Assembly: GCA_964373775.1 (NCBI GenBank)
Contig: CAYJWA010000005.1
Coordinates: forward strand, 1 to 26,032
Source: UBA10002 sp964373775
GTDB lineage: Bacteria; Patescibacteriota; Minisyncoccia; Phycocordibacterales; UBA10002
Length of the DNA: 26,032 nucleotides
Reading direction: 5' to 3'
Shown here piece after piece: positions 15,411-21,481 of this stretch. The number at the start of each line of letters is the position of its first letter. Position 1 is the first letter of the stretch. Both the position numbers and the translations under genes were made by a program. Under the pieces are notes generated by a model, which had not been told where the DNA came from, searched no databases, and saw only the letters and a list, made by a program, of their open reading frames with translations.

Positions 15411-15432
15411 GTTATTCCTCTATGAGAATAAC
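15411..15432. promoter_or_regulatory. 7-bp inverted repeat upstream of the unknown gene (operator candidate)
   Basis: GTTATTC at 15411-15417 and GAATAAC at 15426-15432, separated by 8 bp. It lies 24-45 bp upstream of the chosen start, near AT-rich promoter-like sequence. An autoregulator with a winged helix could bind here; this is conjecture. Confidence 0.4.
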
Positions 15433-15500
15433 ATATACATCTATATTTGTATACTTGTAAAGTTTTTGCGATTATTCAGTACTTGGCTGGATGGGCTGCC

Positions 15501-15528
15501 TTGACACCAAAATTGCCCATGGTAATGT
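15501..15528 (+). promoter_or_regulatory. promoter of the sigma4/HARE gene
   Basis: TTGACA at 15501-15506, a 16-bp spacer, and TAATGT at 15523-15528. This gives a leader of about 45 nt before the ATG at 15581, one of the few normal-length leaders here. Confidence 0.45.
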
Positions 15529-15580
15529 ATCTACCATTAAAAACATTCCTAATAGCCCCGTGAATCCGGGACATTAATGT

Positions 15581-16630
15581 ATGACAAAAGTACAAAGCGA
15601 GGTGGTTCTTATCTGCAAGCCGAAACAGGTCGTTAAACGTTTACTCTCTGTGCTTCCGGAGCGCGCGCGTGTTGTGCTCATCGGTCGCTTCGGTTTAGGA
15701 AGCGAGACGAAGCGGCTGACCCTTGAGGCAATCGGGAAGCGGTATGGAATTACCCGTGAACGGGTGCGCCAGATAGAAAACTACGCGCTTGGAAGCATCA
15801 GGAAATCGGACGCGTACCAGAAGGAGAAAGGGGCGTTTGCGGAGTTGGAGCAGGCAATTCATACTCTCGGAGGCATTGTCGCCGAGGAGGAGCTTCTCCG
15901 GCACCTCTCTGGAGGGGGGGGCAATCATAATCAAGTCCATTTTCTTCTTGTGGTAGGCGAGGCGTTCAAGAAAGAGCGCGAGAGCGAGCACTTTAAGCAT
16001 CGCTGGTACATTGACGAGAATCTCGCGCGGAAGGTGCATGAGGCGCTTCTGAAACTGTACAAGAATCTCACGGATAAAGACCTGGTGAGCGAACTGGATA
16101 TCATTGCGCAGTTTCTCACGCATGTGGAGGATGTGGCTGACCATCTGAAGCAAGAGTCCGTTGTCCGGCGCTGGCTCAATCTCTCCAAGGGGCTCGGAAA
16201 GAACGCGCTCGGCGAATGGGGACTCGCGACTTCTCCGAACATCCGCGCCAAAGGTATGCGCGATTATGCGTTTCTCGTTTTGCGCAAACACGGTTCCCCG
16301 ATTCATTTTAAGGATGTTGCGAAGTCCATTGAGAAGCTTTTCGGCAAGAAAGCGCATGTCGCGACCACGCACAATGAGCTTATCAAGGACCCGCGTTTTG
16401 TACTGGTGGGGAGAGGACTCTATGCGCTCGCGGAGTGGGGATATATGTCCGGCGTGGTGAAAGATGTCATCAGAAAGATTTTGGAAAAGAACGGGCCCCT
16501 CACGCGGCAAGAGATTGTGGAGAAGGTCTTGAAAGAGCGCTATGTCAAAGAAAATACCATTGTGGTCAATCTGCAGAATCCTAAATACTTTAAGAAGAAC
16601 AAAGAGGGACGGTATAGTGTGGTACTATAG
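15581..16630 (+). CDS. sigma-region-4-like HTH protein with HARE-HTH domains
   Basis: Protein of 349 residues. Residues about 18-75 match sigma-70 region 4, the part that reads the -35 box: LTLEAIGKRYGITRERVRQIE is the helix-turn-helix. There is no region 2, so it is not a complete sigma factor. Residues 226-290 form a HARE-HTH fold (YAFLVLRKHGSPIHFKDVAKSI ... RFVLVGRGLYALAEWGY), the fold seen in RNA polymerase delta subunit and in eukaryotic ASXL proteins. Residues 291-349 look like a second, diverged winged helix (ILEKNGPLTRQEIVEKVL). A plausible role is an RNA-polymerase-associated transcription regulator. It has its own promoter and a good terminator, so it is a single-gene unit. Confidence 0.85.
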   Translation: MTKVQSEVVLICKPKQVVKRLLSVLPERARVVLIGRFGLGSETKRLTLEAIGKRYGITRERVRQIENYALGSIRKSDAYQKEKGAFAELEQAIHTLGGIVAEEELLRHLSGGGGNHNQVHFLLVVGEAFKKERESEHFKHRWYIDENLARKVHEALLKLYKNLTDKDLVSELDIIAQFLTHVEDVADHLKQESVVRRWLNLSKGLGKNALGEWGLATSPNIRAKGMRDYAFLVLRKHGSPIHFKDVAKSIEKLFGKKAHVATTHNELIKDPRFVLVGRGLYALAEWGYMSGVVKDVIRKILEKNGPLTRQEIVEKVLKERYVKENTIVVNLQNPKYFKKNKEGRYSVVL

Positions 16631-16651
16631 ATGTGAAATGAGCGGCTAAAG

Positions 16652-16680
16652 CAAAAACTCCTTTTCAGGAGTTTTTGTTC
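16652..16680 (+). terminator. strong, probably bidirectional terminator
   Basis: CAAAAACTCCT at 16652-16662 pairs perfectly with AGGAGTTTTTG at 16667-16677 over a 4-nt loop, giving a T-run at the 3' side on both strands. Confidence 0.85.
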
Positions 16681-16685
16681 GCCCG

Positions 16686-16722
16686 ATCATTCCGCCGCGC
16701 GGAATGATGTAGGGGTTTTTTG
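16686..16722 (+). terminator. second hairpin with distal T-run
   Basis: ATCATTCCGC at 16686-16695 pairs perfectly with GCGGAATGAT at 16699-16708 over a 3-nt loop. A T-run follows only after GTAGGGG, so it may be a backup terminator or another palindromic element. Confidence 0.55.
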
Positions 16723-16727
16723 TTTTC

Positions 16728-16736
16728 TGTTATACT
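16728..16736 (+). promoter_or_regulatory. extended -10 promoter of the membrane protein gene
   Basis: TGT followed by TATACT at 16731-16736 is an extended -10 element; no good -35 box is needed or seen. Transcription from about 16743 would give a structured leader of nearly 90 nt. Confidence 0.5.
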
Positions 16737-16745
16737 ATATGCGCC

Positions 16746-16819
16746 GAACAGAGTCGGAATTATTCCGCGTCGGTTCCCTGCCTGCGGCAGGCAGGCTGGT
16801 TCTTATTCCGCGTCTGTTC
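16746..16819 (+). repeat. leader with one inverted and two direct arms around a CCTGCCTGC palindrome
   Basis: GAACAGAGTCGGAAT (16746-16760) is a near inverse of both TTATTCCGCGTCGGTTC (16760-16776) and TTATTCCGCGTCTGTTC (16803-16819). The latter two match at 16 of 17 bases. Between them lies the 19-bp palindrome at 16777-16795, CCTGCCTGC-G-GCAGGCAGG. Confidence 0.75.
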
Positions 16820-16830
16820 AGTGGTTTTCT

Positions 16831-18300
16831 ATGTTCCATCACCTCACCCATTCCTTTATAGAGACCCTTGAGGATTTTGCGGATATTCTCTGGGAGATTT
16901 TTGTTCCGCCGAGAGACAAGCACGAGCGGCTGGCGTTTCTTATCCTGTGGATTTCTGCTGTCGTCTGCGCGCTCGCGCTGTGGTTTTCCTTGCGGGAGAG
17001 CGGCATCGCGCCGCTTCTGGAACTTGCGCAAAAAGCAGGAGCGTTTCTCTATCGCACCTTTCCCCTCTGGCTTCCGTTTCTGCTCTTTCGCTCTCTTTTG
17101 GAATACTGGATGAATTATATCCGCGCGGATTTCCTTTCAAAGAATCCGCCGGTGCTTTTGGAGATTCGGATTCCGCGCGAGATAGAAAAGACGCCGAAAT
17201 CAATGGAGCTTCTCTTTATGGCGCTCTGGGAGACCGGAAGCGTGGAGTACAACGAAACCTATTGGGAAGGCAAAGTGAGGCCCTGGTGGTCATTTGAGAT
17301 TGCGTCCTTCGGCGGCGATGTCCATTTTTATGTCTGGACCCTACCGAAGTATCGTAATGTCTTGGAGTCGCAAATCTACGCCCAGTATCCCACCGTGGAG
17401 GTTGTAGAGGCAGAGGACTATGCGAAGAAAAAAGTTTTTAACCCTCCGCAGAATTTTATGTGGGGAACTTATTTTGTCTTCCAAAAGCCGGATGCATACC
17501 CCATTATGACCTATGTGGATTACGGGTTAGACAAGGAGACCGAGGAGGAGTACAAGGTGGACCCGCTTTCTACTTCTCTTGAATACATGGGTTCTATCAA
17601 AAAAGGCGAGGAGATGTGGCTCCAGATACTCGCGCAGGCATACAGGCCATTTCGCCTCATTGAGGGTAAGTTGTTTCCGGACCGGAATCTGACAAAAGAA
17701 GCGGAAGAAGAGATTAACAAAATTATGCGGCGCGACCCGGAATCAAAAAGCACGCGGCAGTTTACCGAGATTGGGTACCCGGTTGTTCCGACTCTCACGG
17801 AGTGGGAGAAGAAACAAATAGAAGCGATTGAGAGGAGTATCAATAAACGGATGTTTCGTTGTGCCATCCGCGCCTGCTACCACGCCGAGAGGAAAGTCCT
17901 GCACCTCGCCGATAATGAATTCTTTCAGCTCATCGGTTCTAGCGTTTCTGGCATGATGGGTCTCATACGAAAACCTTTCAACAGCAATCTCCTTAACGGT
18001 TTCAAGCTCGGCTGGTACACGGACATCAGCGACCCGGTGAAGGACTTTCTTTTTCTTTTCGGGCTCCGAATGTGGGGGATACATACTTTTCTTCCTCGAT
18101 ACGCGAAGAAAATGCTTGACGCATACCGAAAGCGCTCGTTTTTCTACCTGCCGTACCGCAACTGGAAGTCAAAGCCGCTCATTCTCACGGTAGAGGAACT
18201 GGCGACGATGTACCACTTCCCGGGCAAGGTCGTTACTACGCCGACATTCGGGCGAATTCCGTCAAAGAAAGTGGAGGCGCCGCCGAATCTTCCTGTATAG
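16831..18300 (+). CDS. two-TM membrane protein of a conjugation/secretion-associated type
   Basis: Protein of 489 residues. The ATG at 16831 is chosen because the reading frame before it runs through palindromic leader sequence. Two membrane helices lie near residues 35-53 (LAFLILWISAVVCALALWF) and 72-94. The rest is a large soluble domain, with LEIRIPREIEKTPKSMELLF at its start and YHAERKVLHLADNEFFQLIGS later. The C-terminal ELATMYHFPGKVV plus APPNLP resembles the end of proteins paired with VirD4/HerA-like ATPases in CPR and Gram-positive conjugation loci, from memory. No ATPase gene follows here; the next gene is mltG. There is no Walker motif. I infer a membrane platform or accessory protein, with modest confidence in the family and low confidence in its role. 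Confidence 0.75.
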   Translation: MFHHLTHSFIETLEDFADILWEIFVPPRDKHERLAFLILWISAVVCALALWFSLRESGIAPLLELAQKAGAFLYRTFPLWLPFLLFRSLLEYWMNYIRADFLSKNPPVLLEIRIPREIEKTPKSMELLFMALWETGSVEYNETYWEGKVRPWWSFEIASFGGDVHFYVWTLPKYRNVLESQIYAQYPTVEVVEAEDYAKKKVFNPPQNFMWGTYFVFQKPDAYPIMTYVDYGLDKETEEEYKVDPLSTSLEYMGSIKKGEEMWLQILAQAYRPFRLIEGKLFPDRNLTKEAEEEINKIMRRDPESKSTRQFTEIGYPVVPTLTEWEKKQIEAIERSINKRMFRCAIRACYHAERKVLHLADNEFFQLIGSSVSGMMGLIRKPFNSNLLNGFKLGWYTDISDPVKDFLFLFGLRMWGIHTFLPRYAKKMLDAYRKRSFFYLPYRNWKSKPLILTVEELATMYHFPGKVVTTPTFGRIPSKKVEAPPNLPV

Positions 18301-18363
18301 TGCTCGTGGCGCCTTGCTCCGCCAATACTTTTTTGCGCTCGCCTCTCTATGACTTATTTGGCT

Positions 18364-18520
18364 AAAACACAAAGCACAGTCCATCCACCCTTCGGGGGAT
18401 CTCCCGAAGGGAGACAAAAATCCAAACAAAGCGCAAACTAATCAAAACACAAAACTGTTCTTCGTTTGTAAAGTTTGTGAACTGTGCTTTGTTTGGGTTT
18501 TTGAAAATTTGTGCTTTGCG
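18364..18520. repeat. leader element 5, before mltG, with CCCTTCGGG hairpin module
   Basis: The left arm CACAAAGCACAGTCC carries the hairpin 18388-18396 with 18403-18411, identical to the copy after rnhB. The right arm has inverse words CTGTGCTTTGTTTGGG and TTTGTGCTTTG. It ends about 14 bp before the mltG ATG. Confidence 0.85.
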
Positions 18521-18533
18521 TCTTTTTCTTGTT

Positions 18534-19526
18534 ATGGAAGAATCCTTTTTCTACAGCCAATTCCGCCAAAGGAGAGGCGCGCGATATCTTCTCGGCGCTG
18601 CGGTTTTCGCGATGGGTATCGCCATTATCGTTGTCTATACTGCTTGGTGGCGCGCGCCGCGGGAGTTTCCCCCTGATTTTCTTTTCACGGTTGCGGAGGG
18701 AGCGACATTATCCAAGACCGCGGAGCGTCTGGCGGAGCAGGGAATCATCCGTTCTCGGTTTTGGTTCAAGGCGATAAGCACTGTTTTTGGCGGTACGCGA
18801 GGATTGAAAGCCGGGGACTACTTTTTTGATACGGCGCTTTCGCTTCCGCAGATTGCGTGGCGACTGACTCACACCGCATCCTCTCTGAAGCAAGTAAGCG
18901 TAACGATTCCCGAGGGTTTTAATAATCGTGAAGTTGCCGCGCGTCTTGCTGAAAAACTTTCCCGGTTTAATGCCGCGCAATTTAGGCGCGAAGCCAAAGA
19001 GAAAGAGGGATATTTGTTCCCCGATACCTACCGATTTGCGCCGAATGAAAAACCAGACCGGATTATTGCCGCAATGGAAGAAAACTTCACTCGGCGGGTA
19101 GAAACACTTGAGCGCGAGCTCGCGGCTTTCGGTCGGCCACTTTCTGATGTCGTTATTATGGCCTCACTCCTTGAAGAAGAAGCGCGGACTGAAGAAACGC
19201 GGCGAAAGGTCTCTGGGATTCTCTGGAAGCGGCTGGACGCAGGGATGCCCCTTCAAGTTGACGGCGTGTTCCCGTATATCTTCGAGGGGAGACCGTATGA
19301 TTTAACTGATGGTGACTTGTTGGTGGACTCGCCGTACAACACCTATAAATACGCGGGGCTCCCCCCCACTCCTATCTCAAACCCGGGTTTGGATGCTATC
19401 CGTGCCGCGATTACCCCCATCGCCACGCCGTATTGGTATTATCTCTCTGACCGCGAAGGGGAGATGCACTATGCGGTTACCCACGATGAACATCTTGTTA
19501 ACCGCGCCCGCTTCCTCACCCGTTAA
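18534..19526 (+). CDS. mltG: endolytic murein transglycosylase MltG (YceG-like)
   Basis: Membrane-anchored lytic transglycosylase that cuts nascent glycan strands and ends peptidoglycan polymerisation; 330 residues. A short cytoplasmic start is followed by one membrane helix (about residues 18-37). The LysM-like part contains GFNNREVAARLAEKL. The YceG catalytic region has VIMASLLEEEAR, where E214 aligns by eye with the catalytic Glu. It then has LQVDGVFPY, SPYNTYKYAGLPPTPISNPG and YYLSDREGEMHYAVTHDEH, all hallmarks. The ATG at 18534 is placed so the helix has a normal N-terminal lead; upstream sequence is repeat element. It shows that this organism makes and remodels peptidoglycan. Confidence 0.95.
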   Translation: MEESFFYSQFRQRRGARYLLGAAVFAMGIAIIVVYTAWWRAPREFPPDFLFTVAEGATLSKTAERLAEQGIIRSRFWFKAISTVFGGTRGLKAGDYFFDTALSLPQIAWRLTHTASSLKQVSVTIPEGFNNREVAARLAEKLSRFNAAQFRREAKEKEGYLFPDTYRFAPNEKPDRIIAAMEENFTRRVETLERELAAFGRPLSDVVIMASLLEEEARTEETRRKVSGILWKRLDAGMPLQVDGVFPYIFEGRPYDLTDGDLLVDSPYNTYKYAGLPPTPISNPGLDAIRAAITPIATPYWYYLSDREGEMHYAVTHDEHLVNRARFLTR

Positions 19527-19557
19527 ACTTTCTACCACATGACACCACCTCTGCTTT

Positions 19558-19605
19558 CCTCAACATCTTCCTTAACATCTTCTTCAATATCTTCCTCAAC
19601 ATCCT
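19558..19605 (+). repeat. four 12-bp tandem repeats
   Basis: Four units of the form CYTYAAYATCYT in a row, about 30 bp after the mltG stop. On the minus strand they would read as an acidic repeat (EDVEED), but a stop codon sits directly at the border and no start is available, so I treat them as non-coding. Confidence 0.8.
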
Positions 19606-19632
19606 ATGCTGAATCTTCCCATTTTTTCCGAT

Positions 19633-19666
19633 GTTAAAATAGTTTGCGGTCGCAATCTATTTTAAC
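19633..19666. repeat. 34-bp palindrome with TGCGGTCGCA centre, copy 1
   Basis: GTTAAAATAG at 19633-19642 pairs with CTATTTTAAC at 19657-19666, and TTGCG pairs with CGCAA inside, leaving one T-T mismatch and a GT centre. It lies between the converging mltG and 19749-20051 genes. It has the same length and centre as 21379-21412 but different arms. Confidence 0.8.
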
Positions 19667-19697
19667 ACCGAGATTGGGGACCGCGGGTGGGAGTGAG

Positions 19698-19727
19698 AAA
19701 AGAAAAAGGCGACAGGGTTGTGTCGCC
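19698..19727 (-). terminator. terminator of the small minus-strand gene
   Basis: GGCGACA at 19708-19714 pairs with TGTCGCC at 19721-19727 over a 6-nt loop. On the minus strand it is followed by TTTTTCTTTT. Confidence 0.8.
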
Positions 19728-19748
19728 AAAGCCTATACCTGAACTGAA

Positions 19749-20051
19749 CTATTTCCCCCCTTTTTTCCTGTCCGGTAAGTAGACAGCATTTAGCGCTTGG
19801 CTAATTTCAGCCATCAAATTCTCGCTCACCTGGACAATTCCATAATTCAATATCCTCCGAAGCCGAGGGCGTACGGTCTCCGGCATAGCATTGGCCAGTA
19901 CTACCGTATTAACTGCCCACCTCACTTTTCCTTCCACCTCTTCTTCAATCACCTTGGGGTCCAGATTCATGCTCCTACATAGAGTATCAAATTCTTCCAG
20001 TGTTTTTAATCGAAGCCTGCCGATGTGAGGGACTGAAATGTCAAAAATCAT
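19749..20051 (-). CDS. hypothetical protein, 100 aa
   Basis: I do not recognise this small protein. It appears mostly helical: FDTLCRSMNLDPKVIEEEVEGKVRW, then ANAMPETVRPRLRRILNYG, then LMAEISQALNAVYL, with a basic tail (DRKKGGK). No signal peptide or membrane helix. The ATG at 20051 has AGGAAG 2 nt upstream, rather close for a ribosome binding site. It is divergent from mnmA and carries its own terminator, so it is probably expressed alone. Confidence 0.65.
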   Translation of the reverse strand: MIFDISVPHIGRLRLKTLEEFDTLCRSMNLDPKVIEEEVEGKVRWAVNTVVLANAMPETVRPRLRRILNYGIVQVSENLMAEISQALNAVYLPDRKKGGK

Positions 20052-20072
20052 AACTTCCTTATTTTTGTTTCC

Positions 20073-20100
20073 TTGTGCAAATCAGAAGAAATAGTAGAGT
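20073..20100 (+). promoter_or_regulatory. putative mnmA promoter
   Basis: TTGTGC at 20073-20078, a 16-bp spacer, TAGAGT at 20095-20100. The leader would be about 6 nt. Confidence 0.3.
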
Positions 20101-20112
20101 GTTTGTATCCTT

Positions 20113-21339
20113 ATGTCAAATTCAGCTAAAAAAGTGTTTGTTGGACTGTCGGGCGGAGTGGATTCCTCTGTTTCAGCGGCGTTACTCAAGAAAGCCGGCT
20201 ACAAAGTTACCGGCGTGTTTATACATGTCTGGAATCCGGCATCCGAACAAGGTCCGACCTTTTTCCCGATTCAAGGTCGGACCTTGTTCGGATTGTGTGA
20301 AGCTGCGGATGACCGCCTGGACGCGATGCGGGTCTGCGCGAAGTTGAACATTCCTTTCGTTGAACTCAACCTTGAAAAAGAATACAAGAAAGAAGTCGTG
20401 GACTACATGATTCGCGAGTACCGGGCGGGGAAGACCCCCAACCCGGATGTGTTCTGCAACCGTTTCATAAAGTTTGGCGGGTTTTACAAATGGGCGCTCG
20501 CAAACGGCGCTGATTTTATTGCCACCGGTCATTATGCGCGAATTGAGGAAGCACAAAGCACAGTACACAAAGACCAAACAAAACACAAAACACAGGATCC
20601 CAAACTAAACGTTAAACGCTATACGCTAAACGTTGGTTCTGATCCGAATAAGGACCAAAGTTACTTTCTCTGGCAAATCAGGAAAGAACAACTCCCGTAT
20701 ATTCTATTTCCGGTGGGTGGTATGAAGAAGCCGGCCGTGCGAAAACTCGCAAAGAAATTCGGACTCATCACTGCGGACAAGAAAGACAGTCAAGGTCTCT
20801 GCTTTGTCGGCAAGGTGGATATGAAAGAGTTTTTGTCGCACTACATCAAACCCAAGCGAGGAGACATACTCCTTGCCGCAGATGAACGCGGATTGAAACG
20901 CGGATTAACGCGGATGAAGAAAGTCGGCGAACATAACGGCGCAGTTTTCTATACGATTGGCGAACGCATCGGCGATTTTACAAGGTCGGACCTTGTGTCG
21001 GGAAAAAGGTCCGACCTTGTACCGGGACCGTATTACATTGTGGCAAAAGATGTAAAAAGAAACACCTTCACCGTTTCCCCGAAGTCCCCCGACGGAACTC
21101 TTGGCGGAGCCGCTACCAGAGTTGCAATTAAGGACTGCAACTGGCTCACTAAACCTATTCCCGGAAAAACCTACCAGGCGCGAATCCGCTATCGACAGCC
21201 CCTTCAAAGTTGCCACATAGCGAATACCTACGGCCGTAAGTATTCGCTACTTTTTGAAGAGCCGCAAGTTGCCGCTCCCGGGCAGTCACTCGTGCTCTAT
21301 GACGGCGAAGTTTGTCTCGGGGGTGGGATTATTGAGTGA
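20113..21339 (+). CDS. mnmA: tRNA-specific 2-thiouridylase MnmA with four inserted segments
   Basis: Activates U34 of Lys, Glu and Gln tRNAs with ATP and transfers sulfur to form 2-thiouridine. The PP-loop is SGGVDSS near residue 14. The two catalytic cysteines are C115 in NPDVFCNRFIKFGGF and C230 in DSQGLCFVG. GHYARI, DPNKDQSYFLW and FYTIGER are further family marks. At 408 residues it is about 40-50 longer than usual. By eye the surplus lies in four loops: residues 43-60 (ASEQGPTFFPIQGRTLFG), about 147-174 (STVHKDQTKHKTQDPK onward), about 258-269 (RGLKRGLTRMKK) and 289-303 (TRSDLVSGKRSDLVPG). Each is encoded by repeat-like DNA. Catalytic residues are intact and the frame is open throughout, so the gene is probably functional. 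Confidence 0.96.
   Translation: MSNSAKKVFVGLSGGVDSSVSAALLKKAGYKVTGVFIHVWNPASEQGPTFFPIQGRTLFGLCEAADDRLDAMRVCAKLNIPFVELNLEKEYKKEVVDYMIREYRAGKTPNPDVFCNRFIKFGGFYKWALANGADFIATGHYARIEEAQSTVHKDQTKHKTQDPKLNVKRYTLNVGSDPNKDQSYFLWQIRKEQLPYILFPVGGMKKPAVRKLAKKFGLITADKKDSQGLCFVGKVDMKEFLSHYIKPKRGDILLAADERGLKRGLTRMKKVGEHNGAVFYTIGERIGDFTRSDLVSGKRSDLVPGPYYIVAKDVKRNTFTVSPKSPDGTLGGAATRVAIKDCNWLTKPIPGKTYQARIRYRQPLQSCHIANTYGRKYSLLFEEPQVAAPGQSLVLYDGEVCLGGGIIE
20241..20293 (+). repeat. palindromic element with 39-bp core inside mnmA, copy 1
   Basis: Two perfect 21-bp inverted arms (20241-20261 and 20273-20293) surround an 11-bp centre TTTCCCGATTC. Each arm contains the smaller near-palindrome AAGGTCSGACCTT. The 39-bp core 20248-20286 matches the reverse complement of 20981-21019 at 37 of 39 bases. 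Confidence 0.93.
20553..20635 (+). repeat. CACAAAGCACA-type tract inside mnmA
   Basis: The words CACAAAGCACAGTACACAAAG and CAAACAAAACACAAAACACA match the left arms of the leader elements at 11887, 12311 and 18364, without the hairpin module. It is followed by AAACGTTAAACGCTATACGC and CTAAACGTT, another internally repetitive stretch. It encodes the second extra segment of MnmA. Confidence 0.7.
20886..20916 (+). repeat. ACGCGGAT triplicate inside mnmA
   Basis: ACGCGGATT occurs at 20886-20894 and 20898-20906, and ACGCGGATG at 20908-20916. The reading frame translates them to ERGLKRGLTRMK, extra to the usual MnmA loop before the GEHxGAxFYTIG motif. Confidence 0.7.
20979..21021 (-). repeat. palindromic element with 39-bp core inside mnmA, copy 2 (inverted)
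   Basis: Two perfect 16-bp inverted arms (20979-20994 and 21006-21021) surround an 11-bp centre. It is the first copy in reverse orientation, differing only at two bases of the centre. In this orientation it translates to TRSDLVSGKRSDLVPG. Confidence 0.93.
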
Positions 21340-21378
21340 ATGGGGCAAACACAAGCAAGCCGCACAATTTCTCTCCCG

Positions 21379-21412
21379 GTAGAATAATAATGCGGTCGCA
21401 TTATTATTCTAC
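21379..21412. repeat. 34-bp palindrome with TGCGGTCGCA centre, copy 2
   Basis: Sixteen bases (21379-21394) pair perfectly with 21397-21412 around a GT centre. It lies 39 bp after the mnmA stop. No T-run follows. Confidence 0.9.
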
Positions 21413-21469
21413 ATGCGTGATTCTCTTTGGTTTCTATGCTGATGCATTTCCCATTTTTTGAATGCGGTA

Positions 21470-21475
21470 TATACT
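21470..21475 (+). promoter_or_regulatory. -10 box of the ATP-cone nuclease gene (leaderless candidate)
   Basis: TATACT lies 6 nt before the ATG at 21482. Transcription would start at the A of the start codon. This decides for 21482 over the in-frame ATG at 21458, which lies upstream of the -10 box. Confidence 0.5.
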
Positions 21476-21481
21476 TACTGC

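Noticed and set aside
19558..19605. CRISPR-like array
   Set aside because: The units are 12 bp, directly adjacent and without spacers; no cas genes lie near, and the Cas4-like nuclease is far away and next to ogt.
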